From Cornus controversa (lineage: Eukaryota; Streptophyta; Magnoliopsida; Cornales; Cornaceae): 64,000 bases of DNA. The stretch lies in contig CM048846.1 of assembly GCA_026545225.1 (NCBI GenBank), positions 33,491,501 to 33,555,500 on the forward strand, written 5' to 3'. The notes beneath the pieces are model-generated. The model was given only the letters and a program-made list of their open reading frames with translations. It did not search any database and had not been told where the DNA came from. Positions 21,354 to 32,689 of the stretch are shown one piece after another. Position numbers and translations under genes: made by a program. Every line of letters begins with the position of its first letter. The first letter of the stretch is position 1.

Positions 21354-21784
21354 CGGAATTTTTGTGAAATACAAAAGTGTGAAGAATCGAATTTCGTTCA
21401 ACCATTATGAAAATTAAGTCAATTTGAGGCTCAAAAATAAGACTTCTGGTCTATTTTCCAAAATAGGATTAAGACTGTATTATGCGCAGATTTGTGCTTC
21501 AGGCCCGAAACCTTCTTAAGCAGCTGTAATTCTCTTCGACCTCTTCCTTGGGTTGATTTAAGTTAAAATAAATGGTTGAATGGATTTCCTTGAAGTAGGC
21601 TTCATCTAACCATCTTGGATGTCTTCTTTAAAAGCCCAAAATCATGGTTTTAACTGAAATAATCATTAAGGCCCTGAAAATACAGAAAACACTAAAACAA
21701 AGTAAAATCACAAAATAATCTATCACTAAGAGAATAAAATGCATAAGTTAAGAGGCTAGAATGCGTAACATTCAACGCCTATCA
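21354..21784 (-). mobile_element. Element C 3' LTR, inner segment
   Basis: Matches 27477-27908 and ends at CGCCTATCA next to the polypurine tract. Together with 18584-19076 it accounts for 924 of about 1484 bases. Confidence 0.85.
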
Positions 21785-21797
21785 CACCCCCAAACCT
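21785..21797 (-). other. Polypurine tract of element C
   Basis: On the minus strand this reads as a close variant of AAGTTTGGGGGTG (GTAGGTTTGGGGGTG), immediately before the LTR. Confidence 0.7.
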
Positions 21798-23220
21798 ACA
21801 TATTGCTAGTCCCTTAGCAATAGAATAAAACAAAACTAAAACAAAGGAAACTAACAAATACTAACTAAACTACCCAACTCCACTTTCGTGGGAGAAATGA
21901 TTACATTTAGCATATGCAACAAGCCTTTGAACCCCTAGGTTCCCCCTAGTGGACGAGTATAGTCTCGTGAGGGTTTCCAGAAATGTTAACCACAAACATT
22001 CAAAATTCTGTTTCAACATTAATTCAAGAAGAAAATTACAATACATAGTTACAAACTTGCATTCAAGAATAATTTCAAACTTTCAAATTCTATAATTCAA
22101 ATCAATGGTCCCCACACATAATTCTTATCAACATATCTCAAAATAATCAACTCTAGTCCCCTCGTGAAAATGAACTAGCAGTCATCTCATGTAGCATAAC
22201 TCAGCTCTGAATATATTAAGGCACATACCCCTTCAACTTACTAGCTCCCCTTATTAAAATCATACTTCCAAACATGCATACATGACTTTTTTTCTTTTCT
22301 CATTCTTTTTTTTTTCATTGCTTTATTGGTTGTGCAATGTCTTGATATATTAAGCTTTCTGAAAGATCCATGTAACAAGTTTTCAGTCAGTGACTCCCAA
22401 ACCAGATGGCTTTAGGGCACTAGGCTTTAAGATACCCCGGAGAACCTAATTACTCGAATCAGTCAGGCTACAAATCAAGACAACCAATGCTCATCTTTTC
22501 TCACCCTTTCACTTTTGACGCGAACACTCCGTGCTTCCTGAGGCATAGAGGCCCGGTTACTCATGAAAAAGATCAAATTGATTTGCTATTCATCATATAC
22601 TTCTTTTTTTTTTTTTTTTCTTCTTCTTTTCCATTGAAGTCAAGTAAAACACATCATCGGTACTCATTCTCAAGAGATACTAATTAATATCAAGCATATG
22701 TAACTCAACAACTCAGAGCCAAAGTTTATACCTCACAAGATTATGCTAGTGTGTCTGTGCATGTAAGGAAACTAAAATCAATCACCCCAAGGCATATCAT
22801 TGCAAATCATGATTAAACCACTTAATTTAAATCACAGTTTCCAAAAATTTAAAACATACTCAAAAATTACAAGTTACGCACCTACATAAGGTATTAATCC
22901 CTTGAATAATGTCAAAACATTCTATCTAAAAAAAAACAAAATAAAATAAAATAAAAAAACTAAGAAAATAAAGTAAACAAAAATCATAAAACAAAAAGAA
23001 TTTCACACAAATTTCCCCCCATATGCAATAAAGCACATAAATAAGGCATCGCCTCACCCCCAAACTTAAACTGTACATTGTCCTCAATGTACACCGAATC
23101 GAAGCATAGAGAAGAGTAAGAACGATATTACCAGGACCATGGAGTCGTGGCAAGAAAATAGAGCAGACCAAGTTAGAAGAAGGCAATGCAATCACACTCC
23201 CAAAATTGGATGTTACAACC
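21798..23220 (-). other. Athila 3' noncoding region of element C
   Basis: Aligns with 2530-3959 of element A in inverse orientation, including extra polypurine motifs near 23052 and 23196 and the conserved short frame around 22985-23195. I see no gene. Confidence 0.7.
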
Positions 23221-23339
23221 TGTCAAAACAACCACTAAACGCTAAGACCAAGTGAAAATAGGGGAAAGAAGAATAAAAAGAAATAAATAAAATAAAATAT
23301 AATACAATAAAAGGATGAAATTTGTCAAATACAAATGAT

Positions 23340-23600
23340 AGAGGAAAAAGAGAATTTTTTTTTCGGGCGATCGATCCCCCAGAATGTGGGCAATCGATCG
23401 CCCACCTGGGACAAAAAATTTTCAAAATTTTTTTTTCTTTTTGTTTTTTTTTTTGTTTTGTTTTTTTTTTCCGGGCGATCGATCCCCTTACAGGGGGGCG
23501 ATCGATGGCCCCTATTGGTCCAACCTGGGCTGTCTATCGCCCAATGTCGACCATAAAGCCAATTTTAAGCCTGTCTATCACCCAAGGTCGACCGAGAGGG
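23340..23600. repeat. GATCGATC palindromic cluster in element C
   Basis: Several blocks of the form GGGCGATCGATCCCC and GGCAATCGATCGCCC, later decaying to TGTCTATCGCCCAATGTCGACC, in both orientations, separated by T-runs. It lies between the protease and the 3' noncoding region, where element A has its env-like ORF. Confidence 0.7.
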
Positions 23601-23843
23601 CCTTTTTTCGCCTGTTTTGGGTCCAAATACTCCGACACACCTCTCGGCATCCCTCGGAAGCAACTACAACATCAAAACTTCAAAGAAAACACATTAAAAC
23701 ACACCTAATATTGAAAGAAAAACTAAGAAAACATAAACTAAAAATTAAAATAAAAGAAAACTAAAGAAATTAAAGTATAGAAATACTTACAAATCTTACA
23801 ACTTAACGTCCGTAGGCGACGATCATCAACTTCAATTGAAAGT

Positions 23844-24770
23844 TCACCCAATGCCACATTGCTCGAAGAGATTTAACTTCGTCCCTTTTATATGATCCTT
23901 ACCTCCTTGTGTCAAACTCGAAGTAACCGGAAGGATCGCATTGGCTTCTAAAAATATATATCCTTGCCTTGAATTCAATTCAACCCATGGAAGAGACTCC
24001 AATGATGGCAGTAGAGGAGTGCTAGAAAGAGAAGAAAATGGGTCAATCGGAATCCTCCAAGGTGGCTTATCTTTCATGGCCACTAACTCAAGCATATCAT
24101 TCACCCCCGAGATGGACTTCACATCATCTCGAGATAGAGCAAACGGGGAAATTTCTTCCACACAATCATCAATTTCATCCATGAAGAAACACTCACTCTC
24201 ATCTGGAGGATGTTCACTGGCATTAAAAATATTCAATTTTACCTTTATGTTGCCAAATGATATATCCATGAATCCCGCTCTACAATTAATACGAGCACTA
24301 GCAGTAGCTAGAAATGGACGACCAAGGATGATTGGAATGTGCCTCTTCGGATTATGCACTGGCTCAGTATCTAGAACAATGAAGTCCACTGGGAAATAGA
24401 ATTTATCCACCTTGATGATGACATCTTCAATGATCCTACGAGGTCATTTGGTTGATCTATCCGCAAACTGCAAAACCACCATGGTAGGCTTCAATTCTCC
24501 CAAACGCAACTGTAGGTAAACCGAGTAAGGCAATAAATTCACACTTGCACCTAAATCCAGAAGAGCTTTTTCCACTTGATGTTTTCCAATAATGCATGAA
24601 ATAGTTGGAGCTCCTGGATCTTTGCACTTTGGAGTAGCACAATGCTGGATAATAGAGCTCACTTGTTGTGGAAGCATGACTTTCTTTGGAACATGGCTCA
24701 TTGATCTCCTTTTCTGAGTGCACAAGTCCTTCAAGAATTTGGTATAGGAGGAATCTGTTTGATGGCATCA
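23844..24770 (-). pseudogene. Athila protease relic of element C
   Basis: The minus strand reads DPGAPTISCIIG, LLDLGASVNLLPYSVY, LGELKPT, a TGA stop after RSTK, then KFYFPVDFIVLDTEP and PIILGRPFLATASA. This is the Athila aspartic protease, in which DLG replaces the usual D-S/T-G active site. It would cleave the gag-pol precursor. Downstream the reading continues about 110 codons (ECFFMDEIDDCVEEI...) without any RT motif and stops at 23844. Confidence 0.82.
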
Positions 24771-24782
24771 AGGAGTGGTATA

Positions 24783-26249
24783 TTAATCTTCACTTGTCGA
24801 AACACCTCCATCATGCAACTTGTCCCATTGTTTCCCCAATTTGGATGTTTCTTGTAAACGTTGTGGGAAAGGAGCCTTGGGCTCATATAAATTTTCAGCA
24901 ATTGGACTCATGAGTACCTCTTCTTGATCATTCTTCTTCTCCCCCACCTTGTTATCAATTACTTTTCCACTTCTCAAAGTGGTGATGGCTTGAACCTCCT
25001 AAAAATGTGGGTTGCTCAAAGAATCATGCATCCCTCTAGGATTGGCAATAGGTTGATTTGGTAGCTTCCCCCCTTCTCTTTTACTCAAGGCATTGGCAAG
25101 TTGTCTAAACTGAGATTCCAGTTTGGTAATTGATTGAGAGTGAGAATGTACCAATTGAGCAGTGGATTGAAGTACTTCAGCAATAGAGTCAGGCTTATCA
25201 AGTTTTGCTAGCACAAGTATCATTTTATCTTCAAGAGCCAAACTCTTTGGTGGCATAGGAACTTGTGCTTCATATGGTTGTGGAGGCACATAGTTTTGAG
25301 GCTGAAAAGTGGGTTGAATTACTGAAGATGGATTAGAAACTTGACCAGTTGCCATGAGTTGCACCATTCTTTGTGCCATAACATCCACAATGGTAGACAT
25401 AGCATCTGTAGAATCAATATAAAAAATATCAGCTATCCTCCTTGTATTGGATGGTCTGCTTGAACGAGATGAAGACACACGTTGTAAAGAATTGTCACTA
25501 AGGTTCTCGAACAAAGTCCATGCTTCATCTTCACTTTTTAACATTAAAGTACCCCCACATGATGCATCCACCATCTGTCTGTTACTCTCTGTTAGCCCCT
25601 CATAGAAACACTGCACTAACTGCCACTTTAGAATTTGGTGATGAGGACACTTCCTAAGAAGGTCCTTGAATCTCTCCCATGTCTCAAAAAATTGTTCCCC
25701 CTCAAATTGAGAGAAACCAGTGATAGGACGTCTGAATTGATTAGTCCTCCCTATCCGAAAATATTTCTTCAAGAACTCACTTTGCACTTGAGTCCATATA
25801 GTGATAGAGCCTGCCGGTAGAGATCTGAACCAATACTTGGCCTTCTCCTTTAGAGAGAATGGAAAGAGTCGAATCCTGAAAGGATATTTAGAGAAGTTAT
25901 GAATTTTTGTTGTTGAGCAAACTTCTATAAAATCATCTAAGTGCTTGTACAAATCTTCATCAGTCAGTCCGAAGTAGGATGGCAACATCTAGATGATACT
26001 GGACTTGATCTCATAGTTCTGTGCAGTCACATTAGGCAGTTGAAATTCAGCTGGCGAATTGTATGTCTCTGGGACACAGTAATCTCTGAGTAAACGTGCC
26101 CTCTCCACAACAGCATTAGGCACAATATTGTTGTCCTCATTATCATCACGCACACCGGCCATGATGTCAATAATCTCTTCCTCTTGCTCAATTGGCGATT
26201 GAAGTCCCTCAAAAGAAAACAAAAATAAAATAATACAAATTAGTAACAA
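24783..26249 (-). pseudogene. Athila gag relic of element C
   Basis: The minus strand reads from LLRDYCVPETYNSPAEF through MLPSYFGLTDEDLYKHLDDF, AKYWFRSLPAGSIT, YEGLTESNRQMVDASCGG and DEAWTLFENLSDNSLQ to a C-terminal coiled-coil-like stretch. Two TAG stops interrupt it: near 25989 (element B has Gln there) and near 24996. It is better preserved than the gag of element B and is probably younger. No zinc knuckle is seen, unlike B. Confidence 0.85.
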
Positions 26250-26401
26250 ATATAAAAATTATAAAAAAAATAAAAATAAAACAAATTAGTATCTGAAAAT
26301 AAAACAAAAACAAAATTAAAAGCAAAATATAAAAAAAAAATTCCTAAACTAAAAATCGAATTAAAATTAATTCTTTACAATCCAATCAATCAAATAGATA
26401 A

Positions 26402-26419
26402 TCCCCGGCAACAACGCCA
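26402..26419 (-). other. Primer-binding site of element C (tRNA-Asp type)
   Basis: Minus strand TGGCGTTGTTGCCGGGGA matches the tRNA-Asp 3' end with two differences and lies 5 bases inside the LTR at 26425. Confidence 0.85.
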
Positions 26420-26424
26420 AAAAT

Positions 26425-27908
26425 TGATTCGTGTGTGAGTGCGTCTCAAATTATAATTACGACACTTCGCAATAGAACGAATTCCTTGCAGAATAGGGCT
26501 ATCGAAAGGAGTGTCGAACCTCAGGGATTATGGTCTGATGAGTTGGAATACGGAATCAATTCTAATTAAATTTAAGAGAAAAGAATTCTGATTTTTAAAC
26601 TAATTAAAAAGTAAAATAAAATAAAACAAAGGAAATAGAAAGTAAAGATAATATGAGAGAAATCTAGGATATTTGACTTCACCACTAACTCAACAATCAA
26701 TGGTCAGTTGAATCAACTATGGGGAATTACATCATGCATAAGTGGTGTCGGTGGATACAAGCCCACCTTCATCCGTCAAGAAGATAACATATGATTAAGG
26801 CTAAGTCATGGACTATCTTCGATCGGCATGGGCCATCTGCCTAACTACTCTAATCTAGGGTGCAGTATGGTTCATCTTCTCTAGGCATAATCTATCAAAG
26901 CTTTTAATGATATATTCAGTGATTACCATTGTGTAATAATCGCTCTCATGATCACAGAAAATAAGAGAGATTGAGTTCAATAACAACAACCAAATATCTA
27001 AGACAAGATAAGAAATCATTGAAACTAAATTTATAAGACTTGTATTACTCAATTCTATAATAAGAACCCTCTAAATTACACAATCTATGCATGAACCTAA
27101 AGGTCCCCAATAATTAAAACAATCAAACCATTGATGCTTTGTTGGGGCTACATCGAAACCCTAGTGGATGAACTAGCAGCTCATGGTAGAAGAAGACGCT
27201 TCAACTGTTGAGGAAGAAGGCGTCATCTTCATGAATTATGCGTATGACTTCGTTCTCCAATGGCTCTGCAAAGTATGTCTTCTGTTCTGTCCACAGCTCT
27301 CTCAGACTCTCCAATCTCTCCTCAAAGCTGCTGCCAAGCCTTCACTTTATCCCCCAAGAGAATACACCAAAGTCCTAATCTAATTAGTAATTAATTAGGT
27401 TTTCCCGCAGCACTAATCAGGTGGGTTTTTCCTACTGACGTTTGGCCCAACTTTTGACCCACTAGAAGTCCGATTCACGGAATTTTTGTGAAATACAAAA
27501 GTGTACAGAATCGAATTTCGTTCAACCAATATGTAAATTAAGTCGATTTGAGGCTCGAAAGTAAGACTTCTAGTCTATTTTCCAAAATGGGATTAAGACT
27601 GTATTATGCGCAGATTTGGGCTTTAGGCCCGAAACCTTCTTAAGCAGCTGTAATTCTCTTGGACCTTTTCCTTGGGCTGATTTGATTTGAAATAAATGGT
27701 TGAATGGATTTCCTTGAAGTAGGCTTCATCTAACCATCTTGGATGTCTTCTTTAAAAGCCCAAAATCATGGTTTTAACTGAAATAATCATTAAGGCCCTG
27801 AAAATACAGAAAACACTAAAATGAAGTAAAATCACAAAATAATCTATCATTAAGAGAATAAAATACATAAGTTAAGAGGCTAGAATGTGTAACATTCAAC
27901 GCCTATCA
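26425..27908 (-). mobile_element. Athila 5' LTR of element C, complete
   Basis: 1484 bp with TGAT/ATCA termini. It serves as the reference copy for the other Athila LTRs in the window. Confidence 0.92.
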
Positions 27909-28349
27909 CTCCTCCCAGGTAAAAAGATCCTGGTGCCATAACTATCTCATGCATCATTGGGGAGCACCATGTAGACAAAACTCTTCTTGATTTCGGTGCA
28001 AGTGTAAACTTGCTGCTTTATTCAGTCTACTTACAGTTCGGCTTGGGAGAATTGAAGCCTACCTCGATGGTGTTACAATATGCAGACAGATCAACTAAGC
28101 AACCACGAGGGATTGTTGAACATATGCTCATCAAATTAGACAAGTTCTACTTTTCAGTTGATTTCATTGTGCTAGACACTGAGCCAGTACACAATCCAAT
28201 GAGGCACATTCCAGTCATCCTTGGTTGACATTTCTTAGCTACAGCAGATGCTTGCATAAACTGTAGGTCGAGGATCATGGACATCTCATTTGGAAATATG
28301 AAGGTAAAACTTAATAGTTTCAATGCCATTGTGAACCTTTCCAACTCAT
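27909..28349 (+). pseudogene. Athila protease relic of element B
   Basis: Continues element B after the CTCCT duplication: ITISCIIGEHHVD, LLDFGASVNLLLYSVY, GELKPTSMVLQYADRST, KFYFSVDFIVLDTEP, RHIPVILG (stop). Compared with C it has DFG rather than DLG at the active site and an Arg-to-stop change after VILG. It breaks off at about 28349, where the partial 3' LTR begins, so pol is deleted. Confidence 0.8.
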
Positions 28350-28794
28350 ACTGCACCCTAGAGTAGAATAGTTAAGTAGATGGCCCACGCCAATCGAATA
28401 TAGTCCATGACTTAGCCTTAATTATATATTATCTTCTTGACAAATGGGGAGGTGATCTTGTAGCCACCGACACCACTTATGCATGATATGATTCCCCATA
28501 GTTAGAGCAATTGGCCATTGATTGTGAAGTTAGTGATGAAATCAATAACCCTAGATTTATCTCATACTTTCTACACTCTATAGTTCACTTGCATTTATTT
28601 AATTGTTTTAGTAGTTAAATTAAAATATAAAAATTAGCATTCTTTTCTCTTAAATTTAGTTAAAATTAATTTTGTATATCCAATTCAGTCAGTCTATAGT
28701 CCCAGAGCTTCGACACCGTTTCGATAGCCTTATTCTACAAAGAATTCGTTCTATTGTGAAGTGGTAATTTAATTGATACACTTAGCCACGAATC
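28350..28794 (+). mobile_element. Athila 3' LTR of element B, 3' portion only
   Basis: Begins at the block ACTGCACCCTAGAGTAGAAT and ends CCACGAATCA. The first 1.05 kb is missing. Confidence 0.8.
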
Positions 28795-29208
28795 AATATT
28801 GAACTTTTGTAAATGGGGGTACCTATTTCGGATGACTGAAGGAAGACTTTAGCCGGCCAAAAACTCACTTTTAGCCGACCAAAACTATCCTCCAGCCGAC
28901 TGACATAATTGGAAACCTAAAGGTCAGCTGAATCCAGGTTTCAACTAACCGAAGAAGGTTTCCAGCCGACCAAAACCTGGATTGAATTGAATTTCTAATA
29001 TTTTTTGAATAGGAATGAGTATGTTTAAATGTATAGACCAATAAGGAATCCATTGACGTAGATAATGACGAGTGTATGCATATGTAATTGCATATGCATC
29101 GATAGCTTCCGCAATTGAATGGTGTTAGGGTGACATTAGTGATATGATTCGATGATGTGGGAACCTAATCACCCTTGGTTTTTGGAAGATGGAAATTGGG
29201 GTGTGACT
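28795..29208 (+). mobile_element. Element E 5' LTR, second segment
   Basis: Aligns with 62946-63334. It includes a cluster of CAGCCGACCAAAA-type motifs (28850-28980), the CATATGTAATTGCATATG block and the terminus GTGTGACT (terminal A changed to T). Confidence 0.82.
28850..28980. repeat. CCGGCCG/CCGACC motif cluster in E LTR
   Basis: TTAGCCGGCCAAAA, TTAGCCGACCAAAA, CCAGCCGACTGA, CTAACCGAAG and CCAGCCGACCAAAA in about 130 bases. The same set recurs at 62995-63110 and, in a related form, in the copia H LTR at 12604-12660. Confidence 0.6.
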
Positions 29209-29211
29209 ACA

Positions 29212-29223
29212 TGGTATTAAAGC
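29212..29223 (+). other. Primer-binding site of element E
   Basis: TGGTATTAAAGC, an eroded initiator-Met site (two changes), 3 bases after the LTR end. It is followed by the leader hairpin CTAGGTTGGAATACCTAG, which recurs at 63338 and in D1. Confidence 0.75.
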
Positions 29224-29494
29224 TCTAGGTTGGAATACCTAGGGATGACGGGGAATGGTCATATCACATGTAAGTTCGAGAGGGTTAGATCAAATAACTA
29301 GAATTGTGAACTTAAGGTTGTGATTGTAGATTTAAGGCTAAGTGCATAATTACATAGAAATGCTTACGTGCTTACTTATTTGGTATGACATGCTAATTGT
29401 GAAGTAAATTGACATGTTGTGTATGCATGAAACAATTGGTTAAGTGTATTCATGCTTTGAATTTTAAGTGTCTTCTTGTTATCAATATAACAAG

Positions 29495-30470
29495 ATGCCA
29501 CCTTGTAGAGCTCGTGGAGGAGCACCAGTAGCGATTCCCATAGATGGAGAACAATTCATGTGCGACACGGTCACTACCATGCGACAAATTGCTAGGGAGA
29601 CACAAAGGGAAACTCAAGAGGAGACACAAACTCTACCAAGAGCAGCTCCTCCTAGTCGAATGATAGTGACATTGGGACATGTCAAAAAGCATAGTCCACC
29701 ATCTTATTTGGGAGGATCCGATCTTATGGTGACAGAGAATTGGTTAGAAAAAATTACTACATTTTTTACCGTACTCGAGATAGAGCAAGATCTAAGGGTG
29801 ATGCCAGCTATTGGTGAAATTCATAGAAAACTACCATAACATTGAAACGATGGATTGGGACTTGTTTAAAACACTTTTCTTTGAGAAGTACTTTCCGGTG
29901 ACGGTGAAGGACAATCTAAGGCAAAAATTTTATGAGTTAGTTCAAGGCTCAATAACCGTTATGGAGTACAATACTAAGTTCACATTATTGGCTCATTTTG
30001 CATTAGAGATGATCCTAACGGAAGAGCTTAAGATCAAACTGTTCATGAGAGGTCTCCGAACGTTGATATGTGATAGAGTTGCTGTTTTGGGATTGACTAG
30101 CTATATGGTAGTGGTGGAGAGAGCATTGATAGCCGAGGAGCTCGACAATGATAATCAAAGAATAAGGGAAGCAAAGAACCAAACGAGGAGCACGGGGTCC
30201 TTTTCAAACAATCATGCTAGGAAGAAGCAAAGGGATTATGGGTCATTCTCATAATGGCAACAAGCCTAATCGACACCATCTGTGGCTATACCTACTGGAT
30301 CTTTAGGATATAGAGTGGTTTGCTTTAATTGTCAGAAGCCCGGGCATTATAGGTCTGAATATACTCAAGGATAAGTTCCTTCAGTGGCAAACAAGAAGTG
30401 CTTCCATTGTCAGTAGATGGGACACATTAGTTAGAATTGTCCCCAGAAGAAGGGTACACAGAGTGGGGTT
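29495..30470 (+). pseudogene. Chromovirus gag relic of element E
   Basis: Starts at MPPCRARGGAP and reads through PPSYLGGSDLMVTENWL and EIEQDLRV. A 26-base deletion at about 29800 then shifts frame into NYHNIETMDWDLFKTLFFEKYFP, KFTLLAHFALEM and LKIKLFMRGL. Two CCHC knuckles follow: CFNCQKPGHYRSEY (last Cys lost, about 30322-30365) and CFHCQ-stop-MGHISRNC (about 30399-30440). This is the capsid-nucleocapsid of a Tekay-like chromovirus. The alternative upstream Met at 29468 lacks support because the second copy at 63622 shares only the MPP start. Confidence 0.82.
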
Positions 30471-30699
30471 GGTTCTCAGCAGCATCCTACATAGCCTACT
30501 ACTCCACAGTCGGGCTTTTGGGCAATACCACCACCATAGATAGTGCTATCTGTTTAGAGTTCACGGGCACCAGCTAGAGGAACTAGATCTAGTGCTCCTA
30601 ATCAGAAGTCTGGACATCAGGGTGCTAGGGAACAGGGCCAGAGAGCAGAGGGTCGTGCCTTTATTCTTGTTCCAACTGAGACCTCGGTAGGATCGTCAA

Positions 30700-31070
30700 T
30701 GATCTGAGGTATATTCCTTGTATCTAGCTCATGGACTAGGGTTTTAGTGGACTCGGGTGCTTCACATTCATTCATTTCATATGCATTTGCTTGTGCTTTG
30801 GGGTTGGAGGTGTCATCCTTGAACTCGGCCTTATCCATTGATACACCAGTTGGTGGTAGAGTGACCTTGGGTAGGGTATTTCGGTCTTGCGAGATCGAGA
30901 TTTTGGGACACCGATTAGTATTTGATTTCATTTTACTCGACATGTCTAGCTTTGATGTGATATTGGGTATGGACTGGCTATCTACCTACAAAGCAAACAT
31001 TGATTGTCATCGGGGGAGAGTGATCTTGTACACACCGAAGGGTGTTAGCATTTGCTTCGTGGGAGAGTGA
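30700..31070 (+). pseudogene. Chromovirus protease of element E
   Basis: Reads [24 protein letters not shown] with the DSG active site intact (about 30748-30757), then ACALGLEV, FDVILGMDWLS, NIDCHRGRVI. It ends at a TGA after CFVGE (about 31070), beyond which the reading resumes in the same register as RT. It would mature the gag-pol polyprotein. It is one of the better preserved segments of E. Confidence 0.82.
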
Positions 31071-31082
31071 GATGACTTCTAC

Positions 31083-32170
31083 TTGTCTTCTTCGCATTAT
31101 CCTAGTGAACAGAAAGGACTTGGGTATTTTTTAGCAAGCCTACTTGTTGATGGTGATAATGAGACACTTGGAGAGCTTCCTCGTGTAGTATATGAGTTTA
31201 CGAACATATTTCTAAGGGACTTGACAGAGTTGCCTCCGAAATGGGAAATGAAGTTTGTGATAGAACTTGCTCCAGGTATCGTGCCCATTTCTATAGCACC
31301 GTACCGAATGGCACCGGCTGAGTTGAAATAGCTAAAAGACCAAATGCAAGAGCTACTAGACAAGGGATTTGTACGTCCTAGTACTTTGCCTTGGGGACCT
31401 CCGATTCTTTTTGCTAAGAAGAAGGATAGGTTTTTGCAGCTTTGCATTGACTATCAGAAGTTAAATCGAGCAACAATCAAGAATAAGTATCCCTTGCTAA
31501 AGATAAATGACTTGTTCGATCAGCTAAAGGGTTCCAAGTGTTTCTCAAAGATAGACTTGAGATCGGGCTATTATTAGTTGCGGGTTAGAGAGGTGGATAT
31601 TCAGAAAACTGCTTTTCGCACATGATATGGACATTTTGAGTTTTTGGTGATGCCATTTAATTTGAGGAATGCATAGGCAACATTCATGGATCTAATGAAC
31701 CGAGTGTTCAATGCTTACTTAGACAAATTTGTGGTTGTATTCGTTGATGACATCCTAATGTACTCGTCTTTAGAAAAAGGAGTATGAGAGGCACTTGAGG
31801 GTTGTATTGTAACTTCTAAGAGAGCACCAATTATATGCTGAATACGAGAGGTGTGAGTTTTGGCTAGCGGAGGTGAATTTCCTTAGGGGCATGTTGTGTC
31901 CGTAGGAGGGGTTTTCGTGGATCCATCCAAGATAGAGACGGTAATGAGTTGGGAAAGACCTAAGAGTGTATTTGAGATACGCAGTTTCTTGGGATTGGCC
32001 TGGTACTATTAGAGATTTGTGAAGGACTTCTAGAGGTTAGCGGCACCAATGACCAAGCTAACCCGAAAAGGAGTGAAATTTGTGTGGAATGATGTTTGTG
32101 AGCATTCATTAATGGAATTGAAGAGTCATTTGACTTCAGCGCCAATTTTGATCATTCCAGAATGTGGGTT
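31083..32170 (+). pseudogene. Chromovirus reverse transcriptase of element E
   Basis: Reads [51 protein letters not shown], then a stop, FEFLVMPFNLRNA and [10 protein letters not shown] (about 31740-31765, the YVDD box with Tyr changed to Phe). Several TAG codons stand where the family has Gln or Trp, and the frame slips near 31780-31800. Both catalytic aspartate blocks are recognisable, but the enzyme cannot be made from this copy. Confidence 0.82.
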
Positions 32171-32640
32171 AGGGTACATAATTGATTGTGATGTTTCATG
32201 ACTTGGTTTGGGCTGTGTGTTGATGCAAACAGAAAGAGTAGTGGCGTATGGTTCGAGGCAATTGAAGACACATGAGCAAAACTACCGATACACGGCTTGG
32301 AATTGGCAACGATGATCTTTGCACTCAAAGTGTGGAGATATTACTTATATGGTCAGAAGTTTGAAGTGTTCTCTGATTACAAAAGTCTTAAATACCTTTT
32401 CTCACAAAAAGATTTGAATATGAGGCAGCTAAGATGGATGGAGTATATGGAAGATTATGACTTCGACTTGCAATATCATTCGGGAAACGCCAATGTGGTG
32501 GTAGATGTATTGAATAGGAAGTCACATGGTAGGTTGGCAAGCATAGCCAAACGAGTGTGGAAGATGATGGAGGATATATTAGAAATGGGATTACATTTTA
32601 GTGAGGATGATAGACCAGCGACCTTGTTTACTCTTATTGC
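32171..32640 (+). pseudogene. Chromovirus RNase H of element E
   Basis: Starts after the GLGCVLMQ block, continues VVAYGSRQLKTHEQNY, slips frame near 32290, then reads FSDYKSLKYLFSQKDLNMRQ and WMEYMEDYDFDLQYHSGNAN. It ends with VVDVLNRKSHG, where the family has a conserved Asp-Ala-Leu-Ser-Arg. It would degrade the RNA strand of the replication hybrid. Confidence 0.8.
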
Positions 32641-32689
32641 TTAACCAACTCTTGTGAGTAGAGTGATTGGAGAGTAAAGGAAGGATAGT

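Larger units (their letters stand above)
18584..27908 (-). mobile_element. Athila-type element C, antisense
   Basis: Runs on the minus strand from 27908 to 18584: complete 5' LTR (26425-27908), tRNA-Asp primer site, gag, protease, a region unrelated to pol, conserved 3' noncoding region, polypurine tract, and a disrupted 3' LTR. Target duplication CTCCT on both sides. RT, RNase H, integrase and the env-like ORF are absent, so the element would depend on enzymes from other Athila copies. Confidence 0.88.
15997..28794 (+). mobile_element. Athila-type element B, with nested element C
   Basis: A sense Athila relic inside E's 5' LTR: partial 5' LTR (15997-16379), primer site, gag, the nested antisense element C with its CTCCT duplication, protease fragment, then a partial 3' LTR ending at ACGAATCA (28794). 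RT, RNase H, integrase and the env-like ORF are absent. Both LTRs lack their first 1.1 kb. The left junction with E's LTR falls in a shared GACTTA, suggesting a later deletion through microhomology. Confidence 0.8.

Noticed and set aside
23322-23764. Overlapping plus-strand frames of about 126-128 codons
   Set aside because: Low-complexity Phe- and Lys-rich translation of T-runs and the palindromic cluster; two frames are open equally.
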